The notes below the pieces were generated by a model. That model was not told where the DNA came from. It did no database searches and saw only the letters and a list, made by a program, of their open reading frames with translations. From the NCBI GenBank assembly GCA_902496185.1, contig CABUZX010000005.1, forward strand, positions 1-64,000: a DNA stretch of 64,000 bases. Reading direction: 5' to 3'. This stretch comes from an uncultured Subdoligranulum sp. GTDB lineage: Bacteria; Bacillota; Clostridia; Christensenellales; CAG-314. Shown here piece by piece: positions 7,573-16,034 of the stretch. The position numbers and the translations under genes were made by a program. Each line of letters opens with the position of its first letter. Positions within the stretch are counted from its first letter, which is position 1.

Positions 7573-8307
7573 ATGAAAACTCGATTGACGACAAATATGC
7601 AAAACTTTCTGGATATACCTATTGCGCATAGGGGTTGGCACGACGAAAAAATAAGCGAAAATTCTATGCTGGCTTTTAAAAAAGCGATAGATAAAGGCGT
7701 GGCTATAGAAATTGATTTGAGGCTTACGGCTGATAACGTATTGGTGGTTTTTCACGACCACAATCTTAAAAGAATGACGGGTGTCGCAGGGGAAATAGAA
7801 GAATTAACTTACAAGCAACTTCAAAATTATTCCTTGTATGACGGCCAAAAAATTCCTACGTTTAAGGAAGTTTTGTCGCTTGTAGCCGGACGGGTTCCTT
7901 TGCTGATAGAATTTAAAGTACATAAAAAAAACCAACGCGCTCTCGTTGATAAAGCAATGCAATTACTTGAAGGATACGACAGGTCGACGGTGGCGTTTCA
8001 AAGTTTTTATCCTCAATGTCTCAGGTACGGAAAAAAAACCTATCCGCAAATTGCTTTCGGACAATTGGGGACGTACGACTTTGGAAAGAAGTTTTATTTC
8101 AAATTTTTGGTAGCGATTCTTGTTGCTTTTGAAGTGCCTATGGCGGATTTTTTGAGTTTTGACGTGAGGTTTCTTCCTCGAAAATCAATACAAAAATATC
8201 GTCAAAAGGGCAAAAAAGTACTCTGCTGGTTGGTAAATACTGAACAAAAGCACAAAATTGCCCTGCAAAATAGCGATAATATAATCTTTGAAAAAATTTT
8301 TGATTAA
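7573..8307 (+). CDS. glycerophosphodiester phosphodiesterase family protein
   Basis: A 244-aa GDPD-type TIM-barrel enzyme. It has the N-terminal H19-R20-G21, E29-N30, the metal-binding E46-x-D48 (IEIDLRLTADN) and H61 (FHDHNLKRMTG), then LLIEFK at about 109-114. Family members split glycerophosphodiesters into glycerol-3-phosphate and an alcohol. There is no signal peptide, so it is probably cytoplasmic. No good ribosome binding site precedes the ATG at 7573; an ATG at 7597 is an alternative that keeps all motifs. Monocistronic, ending at a hairpin shared with the convergent gene. Confidence 0.88.
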   Translation: MKTRLTTNMQNFLDIPIAHRGWHDEKISENSMLAFKKAIDKGVAIEIDLRLTADNVLVVFHDHNLKRMTGVAGEIEELTYKQLQNYSLYDGQKIPTFKEVLSLVAGRVPLLIEFKVHKKNQRALVDKAMQLLEGYDRSTVAFQSFYPQCLRYGKKTYPQIAFGQLGTYDFGKKFYFKFLVAILVAFEVPMADFLSFDVRFLPRKSIQKYRQKGKKVLCWLVNTEQKHKIALQNSDNIIFEKIFD

Positions 8308-8324
8308 TTAAACAAAAAACTTAC

Positions 8325-8352
8325 AATCACGCAAATTTTTGCGTGATTATAT
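8325..8352 (+). terminator. terminator between convergent genes
   Basis: AATCACGCAAA pairs with TTGCGTGATT (8325-8347), followed by an AT-rich tail with five Ts. It lies between the GDPD gene and the 3' end of the minus-strand aminotransferase gene. Confidence 0.7.
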
Positions 8353-9483
8353 TTTTGCGGAAATTTGTTTGATTGCGTTTAAAAAGACGTAGGCTTCTTC
8401 CAGTGTATTACTTCCGCTGACGCTTGCTCTAACTAAACCTGTTTTTTCCGTCCCCAAAAATTTGTGGCAAAGCGGAGCGCAGTGCAATCCGCCTCTCGTT
8501 GCTATTCCGTAATTTTCCGAAAGCAAATCGCAAATCTCTTGACTGTCTTTGCCGGTAATTTCAAAGGTAATTATTCCGCTGTCGTTTTGAACGCTACGGA
8601 CTTTAATTTTTTTGAGGTGAGCGAGTCCTTCAAGTATAGTGTTTTGTACGAGTTTCATTTGTTTTAAAAACTTGACGTGGTTGTCTTTCCACCAGTTTAG
8701 CGCTCCTAAAAGGGCAAGTATGGCAGGAGAATTAAGAGTACCGCTTTCGTAAGCTTCGGGGCTGTCGGTTGGTTGGGTTAAAATATGGCTTTGCGTGCCA
8801 GTACCTCCAAATTTTATTGGATTAGGCGCGCTTTTTTCGTCAAAACAAAGTACGCCACAGCCCGCAATACCGTGTAAACCTTTGTGCGCAGGAAAAGCCA
8901 ACATATTTATATGATTTTTTTTCATATCAATTGGCAAATATCCTATGCTTTGAGCGCCGTCTACAAGAAATAAAATATTGTTTTTATGGCAAACTTCACC
9001 TATGGCAAAAAGATTTTGCGTTGCTCCTAAAACGTTTGAAACGTGGCTTAAAACCACTAATCTTGTGTTTGGTAGCAAAGCGTTTTCTATTTTTGCGGGT
9101 GAAATTAGCATATTTTTGTCCGGTTCTAAAATTGTCAACTGAATATATCCGCATTGTTGCAAAACGTAAAGGGGACGCAATACCGAATTGTGTTCAAGTA
9201 CGCTTGTTATGACGTGAGAGCCTTTTCTTTTAATACTGCCAAGTATTGCAAGGTTGAGCGCATCCGTACAGTTTAATCCAAAAATAACGTTTGAAGGGCT
9301 TGAAAGGTTTACCATATTTGCAATAGTTTGACGAGTTTCGAGTATTTTTTGAATTAAACTTTGTGTTAGCGGATTAAAAGACCTGTTGGGGTTTACGCTT
9401 AGCTCGGTGACTGCTGTTACAAGCAAGTCGATTGCTTCTTTCGGCTTAAAAAAAGTTGTTGCGGAATTGTCAAAATAAATCAC
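8347..9483 (-). CDS. cysteine desulfurase-like aminotransferase class V
   Basis: A 378-aa PLP enzyme of the NifS/SufS fold. It starts YFDNSATTFFKP; H98 stacks on PLP, D175-x-x-Q178 (VDGAQS) contacts the ring, and K201 in AFPAHKG is the Schiff-base lysine. C335 in RGGLHCAP is at the position of the persulfide-forming cysteine. The wording and length fit the Clostridia desulfurase-like subfamily often found with DUF3343 proteins. Here a DUF3343 gene is divergent only 95 bp away, which suggests joint sulfur or selenium mobilisation (inference). The start follows an AGGAGG site. Confidence 0.85.
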   Translation of the reverse strand: MIYFDNSATTFFKPKEAIDLLVTAVTELSVNPNRSFNPLTQSLIQKILETRQTIANMVNLSSPSNVIFGLNCTDALNLAILGSIKRKGSHVITSVLEHNSVLRPLYVLQQCGYIQLTILEPDKNMLISPAKIENALLPNTRLVVLSHVSNVLGATQNLFAIGEVCHKNNILFLVDGAQSIGYLPIDMKKNHINMLAFPAHKGLHGIAGCGVLCFDEKSAPNPIKFGGTGTQSHILTQPTDSPEAYESGTLNSPAILALLGALNWWKDNHVKFLKQMKLVQNTILEGLAHLKKIKVRSVQNDSGIITFEITGKDSQEICDLLSENYGIATRGGLHCAPLCHKFLGTEKTGLVRASVSGSNTLEEAYVFLNAIKQISAKI

Positions 9484-9578
9484 AACATACCTCCTGACAC
9501 GTTTTTAAAATTTATTCAGTATAGTATATTATGGGAGCGCTTTAGATTATACATAAGCAAAACAAAGGAGTATTTAAG

Positions 9579-9827
9579 ATGTTTTTATTCGTAGCATTTA
9601 GAAGTCGTAGCGCTGCGTCCATAGCATATCAAAAACTTTGTAGCGCAGGGGTTGTGTGTTCTCTATTCAGCACTCCTTCAGCGACAAATTTAGGTTGTGG
9701 ATTGAGTATAAAATTTAATCATAGTGATTTGCCGACGGTATCCGCTCTTTGCAATATGGGTATGAGTTGCGCCGGATTTTTTAGGGCAACAAAGGTAAAT
9801 GAAAAAATAATTGTTACACGACTATAA
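9579..9827 (+). CDS. DUF3343 putative Se/S carrier-like protein
   Basis: An 82-aa protein resembling the DUF3343 family. It has an N-terminal strand-helix (FVAFRSRSAASIAYQKL), the TPSATNLGCGLSIKF segment with C40 at the conserved cysteine position, and a short C-terminal strand. The family is thought to carry sulfur or selenium because it co-occurs with cysteine desulfurase-like enzymes; here that enzyme is the divergent neighbour. AAAGGAG lies 10 nt before the ATG. Confidence 0.75.
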   Translation: MFLFVAFRSRSAASIAYQKLCSAGVVCSLFSTPSATNLGCGLSIKFNHSDLPTVSALCNMGMSCAGFFRATKVNEKIIVTRL

Positions 9828-9879
9828 AAAATAGAGAAAAAACCGTGTACAAAAGTCAATTTTGTTGTATAATAAAAAA

Positions 9880-10518
9880 ATGCAAATGACAGACAAAACA
9901 AAACTCATATTGGAGATTTTGTCGCAAAAATATCCAAACCCAAAAAGTGAGTTGCAATTTGACAATCCTTTTCAGCTAATCGTAGCGGTTATTTTGTCGG
10001 CGCAATGTACCGACAAAAGGGTTAATCAGGTGACCCCGCAACTTTTTGAAAAAGCGCCTACGCCAAAACGTTTGGCTGATATGCCAACTGAAGAGTTGGA
10101 AAAAATCATATTCAGTTGCGGTTTTTATCACAACAAAGCCAAACATCTCAAGCAAATGGCAAAGGAATTGGTGGAAAAATTTGACGGAAAAGTTCCTTCG
10201 GATTTGGAACAGCTCCGTACGCTACCCGGCGTTGGTCGCAAAACTGCCAACGTCGTATATGCGGTGGGGTTTGGCGGACAAGCCATTGCAGTAGATACGC
10301 ACGTTTTTAGAGTTTCTAACCGATTGGGGTTGACGCGCGCAAAGGACGTTTTGCATACTGAAGAACAACTTATGAAACAAATTGACAAAAGTCTTTGGGC
10401 TGACAGTCACCATTATATTTTGCTACACGGCAGATACACCTGCAAAAGCGCCCGTCCTGATTGTTTTAACTGCCCATTGACGGAAGTATGCGATTATTTT
10501 AAAGAACACAAAAACTGA
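9880..10518 (+). CDS. nth: endonuclease III
   Basis: A 212-aa base-excision repair glycosylase/AP lyase. It has the helix-hairpin-helix LPGVGRKTAN with catalytic K121, catalytic D139 (VDTHVFR) and the 4Fe-4S cluster ligands C188, C195, C198 and C204 (Cx6Cx2Cx5C). These positions are each one off those of E. coli Nth (211 aa), which supports the ATG at 9880. An in-frame TTG at 9862 lies in front of and within a TATAAT-like sequence and is unlikely to be used. It is followed after 17 nt by obg, probably in one operon. Confidence 0.93.
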   Translation: MQMTDKTKLILEILSQKYPNPKSELQFDNPFQLIVAVILSAQCTDKRVNQVTPQLFEKAPTPKRLADMPTEELEKIIFSCGFYHNKAKHLKQMAKELVEKFDGKVPSDLEQLRTLPGVGRKTANVVYAVGFGGQAIAVDTHVFRVSNRLGLTRAKDVLHTEEQLMKQIDKSLWADSHHYILLHGRYTCKSARPDCFNCPLTEVCDYFKEHKN

Positions 10519-10535
10519 AACAACGAGAGGAAAGT

Positions 10536-11801
10536 ATGTTTATAGACAAGGTAAGAGTATTTATAAAGTCAGGTGACGGCGGAAACGGCGCCGTAAGTTT
10601 TCATACGGAAAAATTTATCCCCAACGGCGGACCGGACGGCGGTGACGGCGGAAACGGCGGTAGCGTTGTTTTTAAGGCAACTTCTTCTCTAAATACGTTG
10701 AATAATTTTTATTATCAAAAGCATTTTAGGGCAGAAAACGGCGTAAACGGTTCTGCAAAAAACTGCTACGGCAAAAGGGGCGAAGATTTAGTAGTGCTCG
10801 TGCCTGTAGGTACGATCATTAGAGACGTAGAAACGGGCAATCTTATGGCTGACCTTGACGAGGATGAAAAATCCGCAGTAATAATGGAAGGCGGTATTGG
10901 TGGCAAAGGAAACAAGCACTTTGCAAACTCTCGTCGGCAAACTCCAAGGTTTAGCCAATACGGCGTCAAGACGGAAGAAAAAATGATTGAGCTTGAGTTA
11001 AAAACCATAGCAGACGTAGGCTTGGTGGGGTTTCCTAACGTTGGTAAAAGTACTTTTTTGTCAGTAGTCAGTCAGGCAAAACCAAAAATAGCAAATTATC
11101 ACTTTACTACGCTTAACCCAAATCTCGGAGTTGTACAAGCAGGTGAAACAAGCTTTGTGATGGCGGATATACCGGGTTTGATAGAGGGCGCAAGTCAGGG
11201 CGCAGGATTAGGACATGAATTTTTGCGTCATATTGAGCGCACCCGTATGCTTTTGCACGTTTTGGATATAAGCGGTAGCGAAGAGCGCGATCCTTTAGAT
11301 GATTTTGAAAAGATAAATAAAGAATTGAGTCAATACGGGCAAAAGGTTGCAAGTCTTAAACAAATAGTGGTTGCCAACAAAATCGATATGCCCGGCGCGG
11401 AAGAAAATCTTCAACGCTTTTTAGAAAGGTACGCAAAAGATTATAGTGTGTTTGCAACAAGTACGGCAATGCATAAAGGCGTTGACCAAGTAATCAATGC
11501 GGTAGTGGAAATGCTTGAGACTTTGCCTCAAGAAGAAACGGAAGAATTTATACCGTACAAATATCAAACGGCAAATCCCAATCAATTTAAGGTCGTCAAA
11601 CACGACGCTCACGTGTTTGAAGTTGTAGGGGGGTTAGTTGACAGTCTTGCTCGCAAGGTTGCCGTTGACAATATTGACAGTATGCGCTTTTTTGAAAAGG
11701 AGTTGCATGCGCGTGGCGTTTACGACGCTCTAAAAAAAGCGGGACTTGCCGATGGCGATACGATTATTATCGGCGGTGTGGCATTTGACTATATGGAATA
11801 A
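10536..11801 (+). CDS. obg: GTPase Obg/CgtA
   Basis: A 421-aa ribosome-assembly GTPase. The Gly-rich Obg fold covers 1-158 (the GGPDGGDGGNGGSVVF stretch at 31-46). The G domain has G1 GFPNVGKST (165-173), G3 DIPGL (211-215) and G4 NKID. A C-terminal OCT domain typical of Gram-positive Obg covers about 345-421. Obg binds the 50S subunit and links GTP and ppGpp levels to ribosome maturation and growth. AGAGGAAAG precedes the ATG, 17 nt after nth. Confidence 0.96.
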   Translation: MFIDKVRVFIKSGDGGNGAVSFHTEKFIPNGGPDGGDGGNGGSVVFKATSSLNTLNNFYYQKHFRAENGVNGSAKNCYGKRGEDLVVLVPVGTIIRDVETGNLMADLDEDEKSAVIMEGGIGGKGNKHFANSRRQTPRFSQYGVKTEEKMIELELKTIADVGLVGFPNVGKSTFLSVVSQAKPKIANYHFTTLNPNLGVVQAGETSFVMADIPGLIEGASQGAGLGHEFLRHIERTRMLLHVLDISGSEERDPLDDFEKINKELSQYGQKVASLKQIVVANKIDMPGAEENLQRFLERYAKDYSVFATSTAMHKGVDQVINAVVEMLETLPQEETEEFIPYKYQTANPNQFKVVKHDAHVFEVVGGLVDSLARKVAVDNIDSMRFFEKELHARGVYDALKKAGLADGDTIIIGGVAFDYME

Positions 11802-11852
11802 TTGCAAAAAATAAAATTTTTCAAATTTTTGCAATTATTACGGCAAAAATAA

Positions 11853-11881
11853 TTGATTTTTTATTAAATTTGTTATATGAT
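11853..11881 (+). promoter_or_regulatory. promoter of tRNA-Pro
   Basis: TTGATT (11853-11858) and TATGAT (11876-11881) are 17 bp apart, ending 10 bp before the mature tRNA. Confidence 0.65.
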
Positions 11882-11891
11882 TAAGCGGTTG

Positions 11892-11967
11892 CGAGGCGTA
11901 GCGCAGATGGTAGCGCGCATGGTTCGGGACCATGAGGTCGTGGGTTCAAATCCCGTCGCCTCGACCA
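11892..11967 (+). tRNA. tRNA-Pro (CGG anticodon)
   Basis: A 76-nt cloverleaf. Acceptor CGAGGCG pairs with CGCCTCG; the D arm is GCGC...GCGC. Anticodon stem CATGG/CCATG encloses loop TTCGGGA, giving anticodon CGG (codon CCG). The T arm contains TTCAAAT, and A plus an encoded CCA follows. Its T-arm sequence is repeated 4 kb downstream, and a restriction-modification island lies between the two copies. Confidence 0.95.
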
Positions 11968-11970
11968 AAA

Positions 11971-11991
11971 AAAGGGCTATAAAAAAGATAT
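11971..11991 (+). repeat. 21-bp inverted repeat, left arm
   Basis: The 21 bases starting AAAGGGCTATAAAAAAG are the exact reverse complement of 16035-16055. Part of the arm also makes a small local hairpin (GGCTAT/ATAGCC). Confidence 0.9.
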
Positions 11992-12000
11992 AGCCACGAA

Positions 12001-12030
12001 AAGCCTTGATTTTCAAGGCTTTTTTGTTTT
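12001..12030 (+). terminator. terminator after tRNA-Pro
   Basis: AAGCCTTGA (12001-12009) pairs with TCAAGGCTT (12013-12021) across a TTT loop, followed by a T-rich run. Confidence 0.85.
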
Positions 12031-12118
12031 TCTACCATTGACTCGCATAGTCACGAGAAAAAGATATTGAACACTTACGAGATTTGAACTCCCCTAAATT
12101 GAATACTACCCCCCCCTT

Positions 12119-12147
12119 GTGCATGGGAAACCCCTATGCACTTTTTT
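12119..12147 (+). terminator. hairpin with T-run upstream of the RM promoter
   Basis: GTGCAT(GGG) pairs with (CCC)..ATGCAC (12119-12141), followed by six Ts. It insulates the RM operon from tRNA transcription. Positions 12110-12116 are a run of C. Confidence 0.65.
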
Positions 12148-12158
12148 GTTGAAAATTC

Positions 12159-12187
12159 TTGACAAAATATTCCTTATATGATATCAT
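12159..12187 (+). promoter_or_regulatory. promoter of the RM operon
   Basis: TTGACA (12159-12164) and TATCAT (12182-12187) are separated by 17 bp, upstream of the ribbon-helix-helix gene. The -10 box lies inside the palindromic operator. Confidence 0.75.
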
Positions 12188-12218
12188 AGTATCAAGAAAT
12201 CCTGATAGAATGATATCA
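12179..12218 (+). promoter_or_regulatory. 40-bp palindromic operator
   Basis: TGATATCATAGTATCA (12179-12194) and TGATAGAATGATATCA (12203-12218) are inverted copies matching at 14 of 16 positions. Each arm contains the 8-bp palindrome TGATATCA at its outer end. The left arm covers the -10 box, fitting autorepression by the small DNA-binding protein encoded next. Confidence 0.7.
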
Positions 12219-12238
12219 CAAATAAAGGAGGCGGCATT

Positions 12239-12427
12239 GTGAAACAAGCGACTAAAAGTGACAGAACAAAACAAGTGCAATTTCGTATGCCTACGGTGCT
12301 TCATAATCAACTAAGAAAATTGTTGATTGACGATAATGTAAGCATGGCGGATTTATTCAACAAGGCTGCGGAAGAATATATTGGCAAACATTCGAAAAAA
12401 GAAAAAGGAGAAATCAGTAATGGCTAA
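12239..12427 (+). CDS. ribbon-helix-helix (Arc/MetJ-type) regulator
   Basis: A 62-aa basic protein starting with GTG after AAGGAGG. Residues 12-50 match the ribbon-helix-helix fold: strand QVQFRMP, helix VLHNQLRKLLIDD, turn NVSMADLFNKAAEEYIG. The first position of the operon, an operator over the promoter and an 8-nt overlap with the next gene suggest that it controls restriction-modification expression, as C proteins do in other systems. RHH control of an RM operon is less usual. Confidence 0.75.
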   Translation: MKQATKSDRTKQVQFRMPTVLHNQLRKLLIDDNVSMADLFNKAAEEYIGKHSKKEKGEISNG

Positions 12428-14882
12428 TGAACAACGAATCAATAATTTATTTGAAGAAAAAATAAATAAAACCGAAGGGTACCCCGCCACCAAGGATAAA
12501 CCCAACAAAGAGGGGGTAATAGTATATAAAGAAGACAGTTACAAAGGGAAAGATGCATTTTTGGAAAAAGCTTTTAGTACCGCATCCAAAGCTATTATCA
12601 CCAATGAGCCTGGAAGACCAGATTTTACTATAGACACCCCAAATTTTTATTTAATCATAGAGTCAAAATATGCTGAAACCAAAACTCCGAATGCTGCAAA
12701 TCGTAAACATAGGCACAGCCGATATACTGATGTAAAACAATACATAAAGCCTAATGCAGTTAGAGATGATGAAGTATATGATACAAAAATGTTGTATATT
12801 TCTGCAATAGATGATAGTTTGTTCTATTCAAGCAAAGTGAATTCAAAAAAAGACGTAATATCTATAGCTGTTTCTGGTACTAACGAAAATGATTTTAGAT
12901 TAACTTCTTTCTTTCTCCCAAAGGGTGAAAAACTATCAAAAATAGTTTTGATAGAAGATGGCGGATGGGAAGATACTTTCAAATCAGTAAAAGACTATCA
13001 AAGAGAAATATATAAATGCCTAGGTTATGAAGAAAAGTTGTACCAAGATGTTTATGAAGATTTAAGAAAATATGCTGATGCTTGTGCAAAATTTTTAAAC
13101 ACTAATGGTATAGATGAAAATGATAGGTTGGGTTTGGTATCCGCAATCGTTCTTGCCTTAACAAATGAAGATTCTATTTTATACAAGCACGTGATTAATG
13201 GAAATTTAGATATTACACCCTCTGAAGTTAAAGATGCATTAATATCTCCTAGTAGACCTTTTGGAGTAGTAATATCGGATAAGTTACCCATTGAAAAGCA
13301 AAATGTACTTACAGTTTATTTTAATGGATTATTGGATAAACCGATATTATCAAGACAAATAGTTACAAAAAACAAAAATGGCAAAGTTGAAGAAGTTAAT
13401 GCAAAGGATTATTTTGAAGAAGGTAAAGGCTATACGAATACCATAATTTCAAGGGTCGTGTATTCTTTATATAAATTCATAATAAAAGTTTACGATAAGT
13501 ATCAAACTAGTAGTATTGATGTTATGGGAACTTTTTATTCTTTGTTTTTACAATATGCCAAAGGTGATGCCAAAAAAGGAGTAGTGCTTACTCCAAAGCA
13601 TATCACTGATTTGTTTTGTGAAATTGCTGAATACTATTACGGTAGCAAGTTCATTACATCCGACAAAAACGGAAAAGTTAAAAATGTTGATATACTAGAT
13701 ATATGCACTGGGTCGGGGGGATTTCTAATAGCAGCTCTTAATAGAATGGATAAAGAGATAGAGTCTTTAAATATTAGTGACGATAAAAAAGAGGAAACGA
13801 AAGAAAAAGTACGAAAAAATTCCTTGATTGGTGTTGAACTCAAGGATTCCATGTTTGTTCTCGCGTACGCAAATATGAGATTTCATAGAGATGGAAAGTC
13901 TTCATTGTATCATGGTTCTTCTCTCTATTCAAGCAAAGAAATCCTTGCCGACAATAAAACACTAAAAGAGTTATTAATTACGAAATACAAAAATAGTGAT
14001 AAAACCGGTCCCGAAATTGGTCTAATCAATCCTCCATACGAAGAAGATGTGTTTGAGTTTATTGATTCTATGCTTAGATATCTAAACGAAAATGGTATAG
14101 GAATAGCAATAGTTCCAATAAATACACAGGGCGTTAATGATGAAGTAACCTCTAAAAAGAACGATTTACTTTCAAGGAATTCTCTTTTGGCAAGCATTTT
14201 AATGCCCCCAGATCTGTTCAATGGCGTGAGAGGCTCGGGATCCGCTACCTCAACATGTATTCTTGTGTTTAGGGCTCATGTTCCACATGCCGAATTTCTC
14301 AAGAATGGAGGGCTGACATATTTGGCAGACTGGTCTAGCGACGGTTTTAAATTGGTTCCAAAGCATGGAAGATTTGAGCAAGACGATAAGTGGTACAATA
14401 GTATAGATGGATATAAAAAGCTCTATCTGCAGGACATGAAAAAAGTTTCGAGTGAAGAAGAGAGCATATTATCCACATTGTACAAGAAGGATATTCATAA
14501 AGAGGATGCGGTTAAATCCATAAGAAAGGCAATCCACAAATTTGATAGAATAGAAATAACGCCTGTAGTAAACAAACAAGGCAATCCTGTTTATAAGAAA
14601 AACAAAATACCAAGGATAGATGTAAATACCGGTGAGCAAAAATTAAATAAAAACGGAGCACCACTTTATGACTATATTGACGCTAAAGATGAAAATGGAG
14701 AGTTAATAATAGACACCAAAGAAACCGAGATTTACCTCAATGAAGATTGGAATATTCTTGATTATGTAAAAACAAATTACAACGATTTGACGGATAATGA
14801 TTTTATTAAAACACTTTTAGATTATAATCTGTTTTTATATATGAAAGAGAACAATATGCTATTTAACGATGATGAGGAATAG
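12420..14882 (+). CDS. fused nuclease-N6-adenine methyltransferase (RM subunit)
   Basis: An 820-aa protein. The N-terminal domain has a PD-(D/E)xK-like core: GRPDFT with D68, then LIIESKYAE with E81 and K83, as in type I/IIG nuclease domains. A helical linker leads to an HsdM-like methyltransferase with motif I DICTGSGGF (about residue 425) and catalytic NPPY (about 536). The C-terminal part is charged. With a separate specificity subunit next door, the layout resembles BcgI-like type IIB/IIG systems. The ATG at 12420 follows AAAGGAG; an upstream in-frame ATG at 12381 lies inside the regulator gene and lacks a binding site. Confidence 0.85.
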   Translation: MANEQRINNLFEEKINKTEGYPATKDKPNKEGVIVYKEDSYKGKDAFLEKAFSTASKAIITNEPGRPDFTIDTPNFYLIIESKYAETKTPNAANRKHRHSRYTDVKQYIKPNAVRDDEVYDTKMLYISAIDDSLFYSSKVNSKKDVISIAVSGTNENDFRLTSFFLPKGEKLSKIVLIEDGGWEDTFKSVKDYQREIYKCLGYEEKLYQDVYEDLRKYADACAKFLNTNGIDENDRLGLVSAIVLALTNEDSILYKHVINGNLDITPSEVKDALISPSRPFGVVISDKLPIEKQNVLTVYFNGLLDKPILSRQIVTKNKNGKVEEVNAKDYFEEGKGYTNTIISRVVYSLYKFIIKVYDKYQTSSIDVMGTFYSLFLQYAKGDAKKGVVLTPKHITDLFCEIAEYYYGSKFITSDKNGKVKNVDILDICTGSGGFLIAALNRMDKEIESLNISDDKKEETKEKVRKNSLIGVELKDSMFVLAYANMRFHRDGKSSLYHGSSLYSSKEILADNKTLKELLITKYKNSDKTGPEIGLINPPYEEDVFEFIDSMLRYLNENGIGIAIVPINTQGVNDEVTSKKNDLLSRNSLLASILMPPDLFNGVRGSGSATSTCILVFRAHVPHAEFLKNGGLTYLADWSSDGFKLVPKHGRFEQDDKWYNSIDGYKKLYLQDMKKVSSEEESILSTLYKKDIHKEDAVKSIRKAIHKFDRIEITPVVNKQGNPVYKKNKIPRIDVNTGEQKLNKNGAPLYDYIDAKDENGELIIDTKETEIYLNEDWNILDYVKTNYNDLTDNDFIKTLLDYNLFLYMKENNMLFNDDEE

Positions 14883-14884
14883 GT

Positions 14885-15997
14885 ATGAAAAAACATGTTC
14901 TTAAAACTACTGCATGGAAAGAATTTCTATTGCACCAAATAGCTAATGTTGACTATGGCACAAAATTGGATATAGGAAAAATGACATACAATAATCCTAC
15001 AATAAATTTTGTTTCGAGAACATCCTATAACAACGGAGTAAAAGCGGTAGTTGATAAAATAGAAAACATAGAGCCATATCCGGCAGGTGATATAACCATT
15101 GCCTTGGGGGGAAGTATTGGTACTACATGTGTTCAAACAGACCCCTTTTATACCAGTCAAAATGTTGCTGTAGTCCATTTTGACGATAACGTTCCTTTTG
15201 AAGCAAAACTCTTTATTTGTAGATTAGTGAAAACTGAATGCGATAATAAATTCAAGGCCTTTGGAAGAGAGCTTAATTCTCACATAAAAAAAGATTTTTC
15301 CATTAATCTTCCCCAAACTCAAAAAGGAGAGCCTGATTGGGAATGGATGAGTGATTATATTAAATCATTAAATGGAATTGTAAAAGAAAAAATGGATGAA
15401 ATAAAAGAAATATCATCTAGTAATAAATCTTTTAAAACAATCGCTCAAAGTATAGATATAGACGAATTTAAGAAGTGGGCAGGACTAAAAAATAACACTT
15501 GTCCAAAACAGCAAACACTACTAGATCTGCAATGGGAAGTATTTAAAATTGGCGATATATTTAAAACATATACAGGCGGAGATTTAATTCTTGGAAATGT
15601 TGTTGAAGGCCCAATTCCAATAGTAACTCATTCTGCAGAAAATAATGGTATTAACAAATTTTCTGAAACTATACCTCAAAAAAGACTATTTGACCACAAA
15701 AGAACAATAGCTCTTGCAGATAGAGGGACATTTCATGCTACAATTCAAGAGCAGGATTTTTACATAGGGACACGAGTTAAAGCGTTGGAATTTAAAGGAG
15801 ATTATTGTAGTAGAGAAATTTTAGCATTTATAACCACTATTATTAATAACGAGTCTTTTAGATTCAGTTATGGTCGAAATTGTACAGGCGCTTTGGATGA
15901 CTTGAAAATTAAATTGCCAGCAAAAGATAAAGAAACTCCAGACTATGAGTCTATGGAAAATTATATAAAATCTTTGCCGTATAGCAATAGAATTTAA
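14885..15997 (+). CDS. specificity subunit (HsdS-like) of the RM system
   Basis: A 370-aa protein with two target-recognition halves (about 10-160 and 220-365). Each ends in the same spacer pattern: EPDWEWMSDYIKSL near 145 and TPDYESMENYIKSL near 353. Between them is a coiled region (KEKMDEIKEISSSNKS). This twofold repeat is typical of type I S and BcgI-B subunits that recognise bipartite DNA sites. It starts 2 nt after the methyltransferase stop, with GAGG upstream, so both are made together. The recognition sequence cannot be read from the protein. Confidence 0.85.
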   Translation: MKKHVLKTTAWKEFLLHQIANVDYGTKLDIGKMTYNNPTINFVSRTSYNNGVKAVVDKIENIEPYPAGDITIALGGSIGTTCVQTDPFYTSQNVAVVHFDDNVPFEAKLFICRLVKTECDNKFKAFGRELNSHIKKDFSINLPQTQKGEPDWEWMSDYIKSLNGIVKEKMDEIKEISSSNKSFKTIAQSIDIDEFKKWAGLKNNTCPKQQTLLDLQWEVFKIGDIFKTYTGGDLILGNVVEGPIPIVTHSAENNGINKFSETIPQKRLFDHKRTIALADRGTFHATIQEQDFYIGTRVKALEFKGDYCSREILAFITTIINNESFRFSYGRNCTGALDDLKIKLPAKDKETPDYESMENYIKSLPYSNRI

Positions 15998-16004
15998 TTT
16001 GTGA

Positions 16005-16018
16005 GGTTCAAATCCCGT
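16005..16018 (+). repeat. T-arm repeat, right copy (att-like)
   Basis: GGTTCAAATCCCGT is identical to 11943-11956 of tRNA-Pro. The flanking bases do not continue the tRNA acceptor stem. Confidence 0.7.
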
Positions 16019-16034
16019 AAGCAAAACGCTGAAA

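Larger units (their letters stand above)
11943..16018 (+). mobile_element. restriction-modification island at tRNA-Pro
   Basis: The 14-bp sequence GGTTCAAATCCCGT occurs in the tRNA T arm (11943-11956) and again 8 nt after the specificity gene (16005-16018). Between them lie a regulator, a nuclease-methyltransferase and a specificity subunit, with more AT-rich codon use than nth-obg upstream. tRNA 3' ends are common integration targets, but no integrase is present and the right copy lacks the acceptor end, so the mechanism is unclear. Confidence 0.6.

Noticed and set aside
11802..11838. Terminator directly after obg
   Set aside because: ATTGCAAAAA/TTTTTGCAAT can pair, but there is no T-run after the stem and the loop is long; too weak to list as a feature.
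12381..12419. Upstream start adding 13 residues to the RM protein
   Set aside because: It lies inside the regulator gene without a binding site, whereas ATG 12420 has AAAGGAG.
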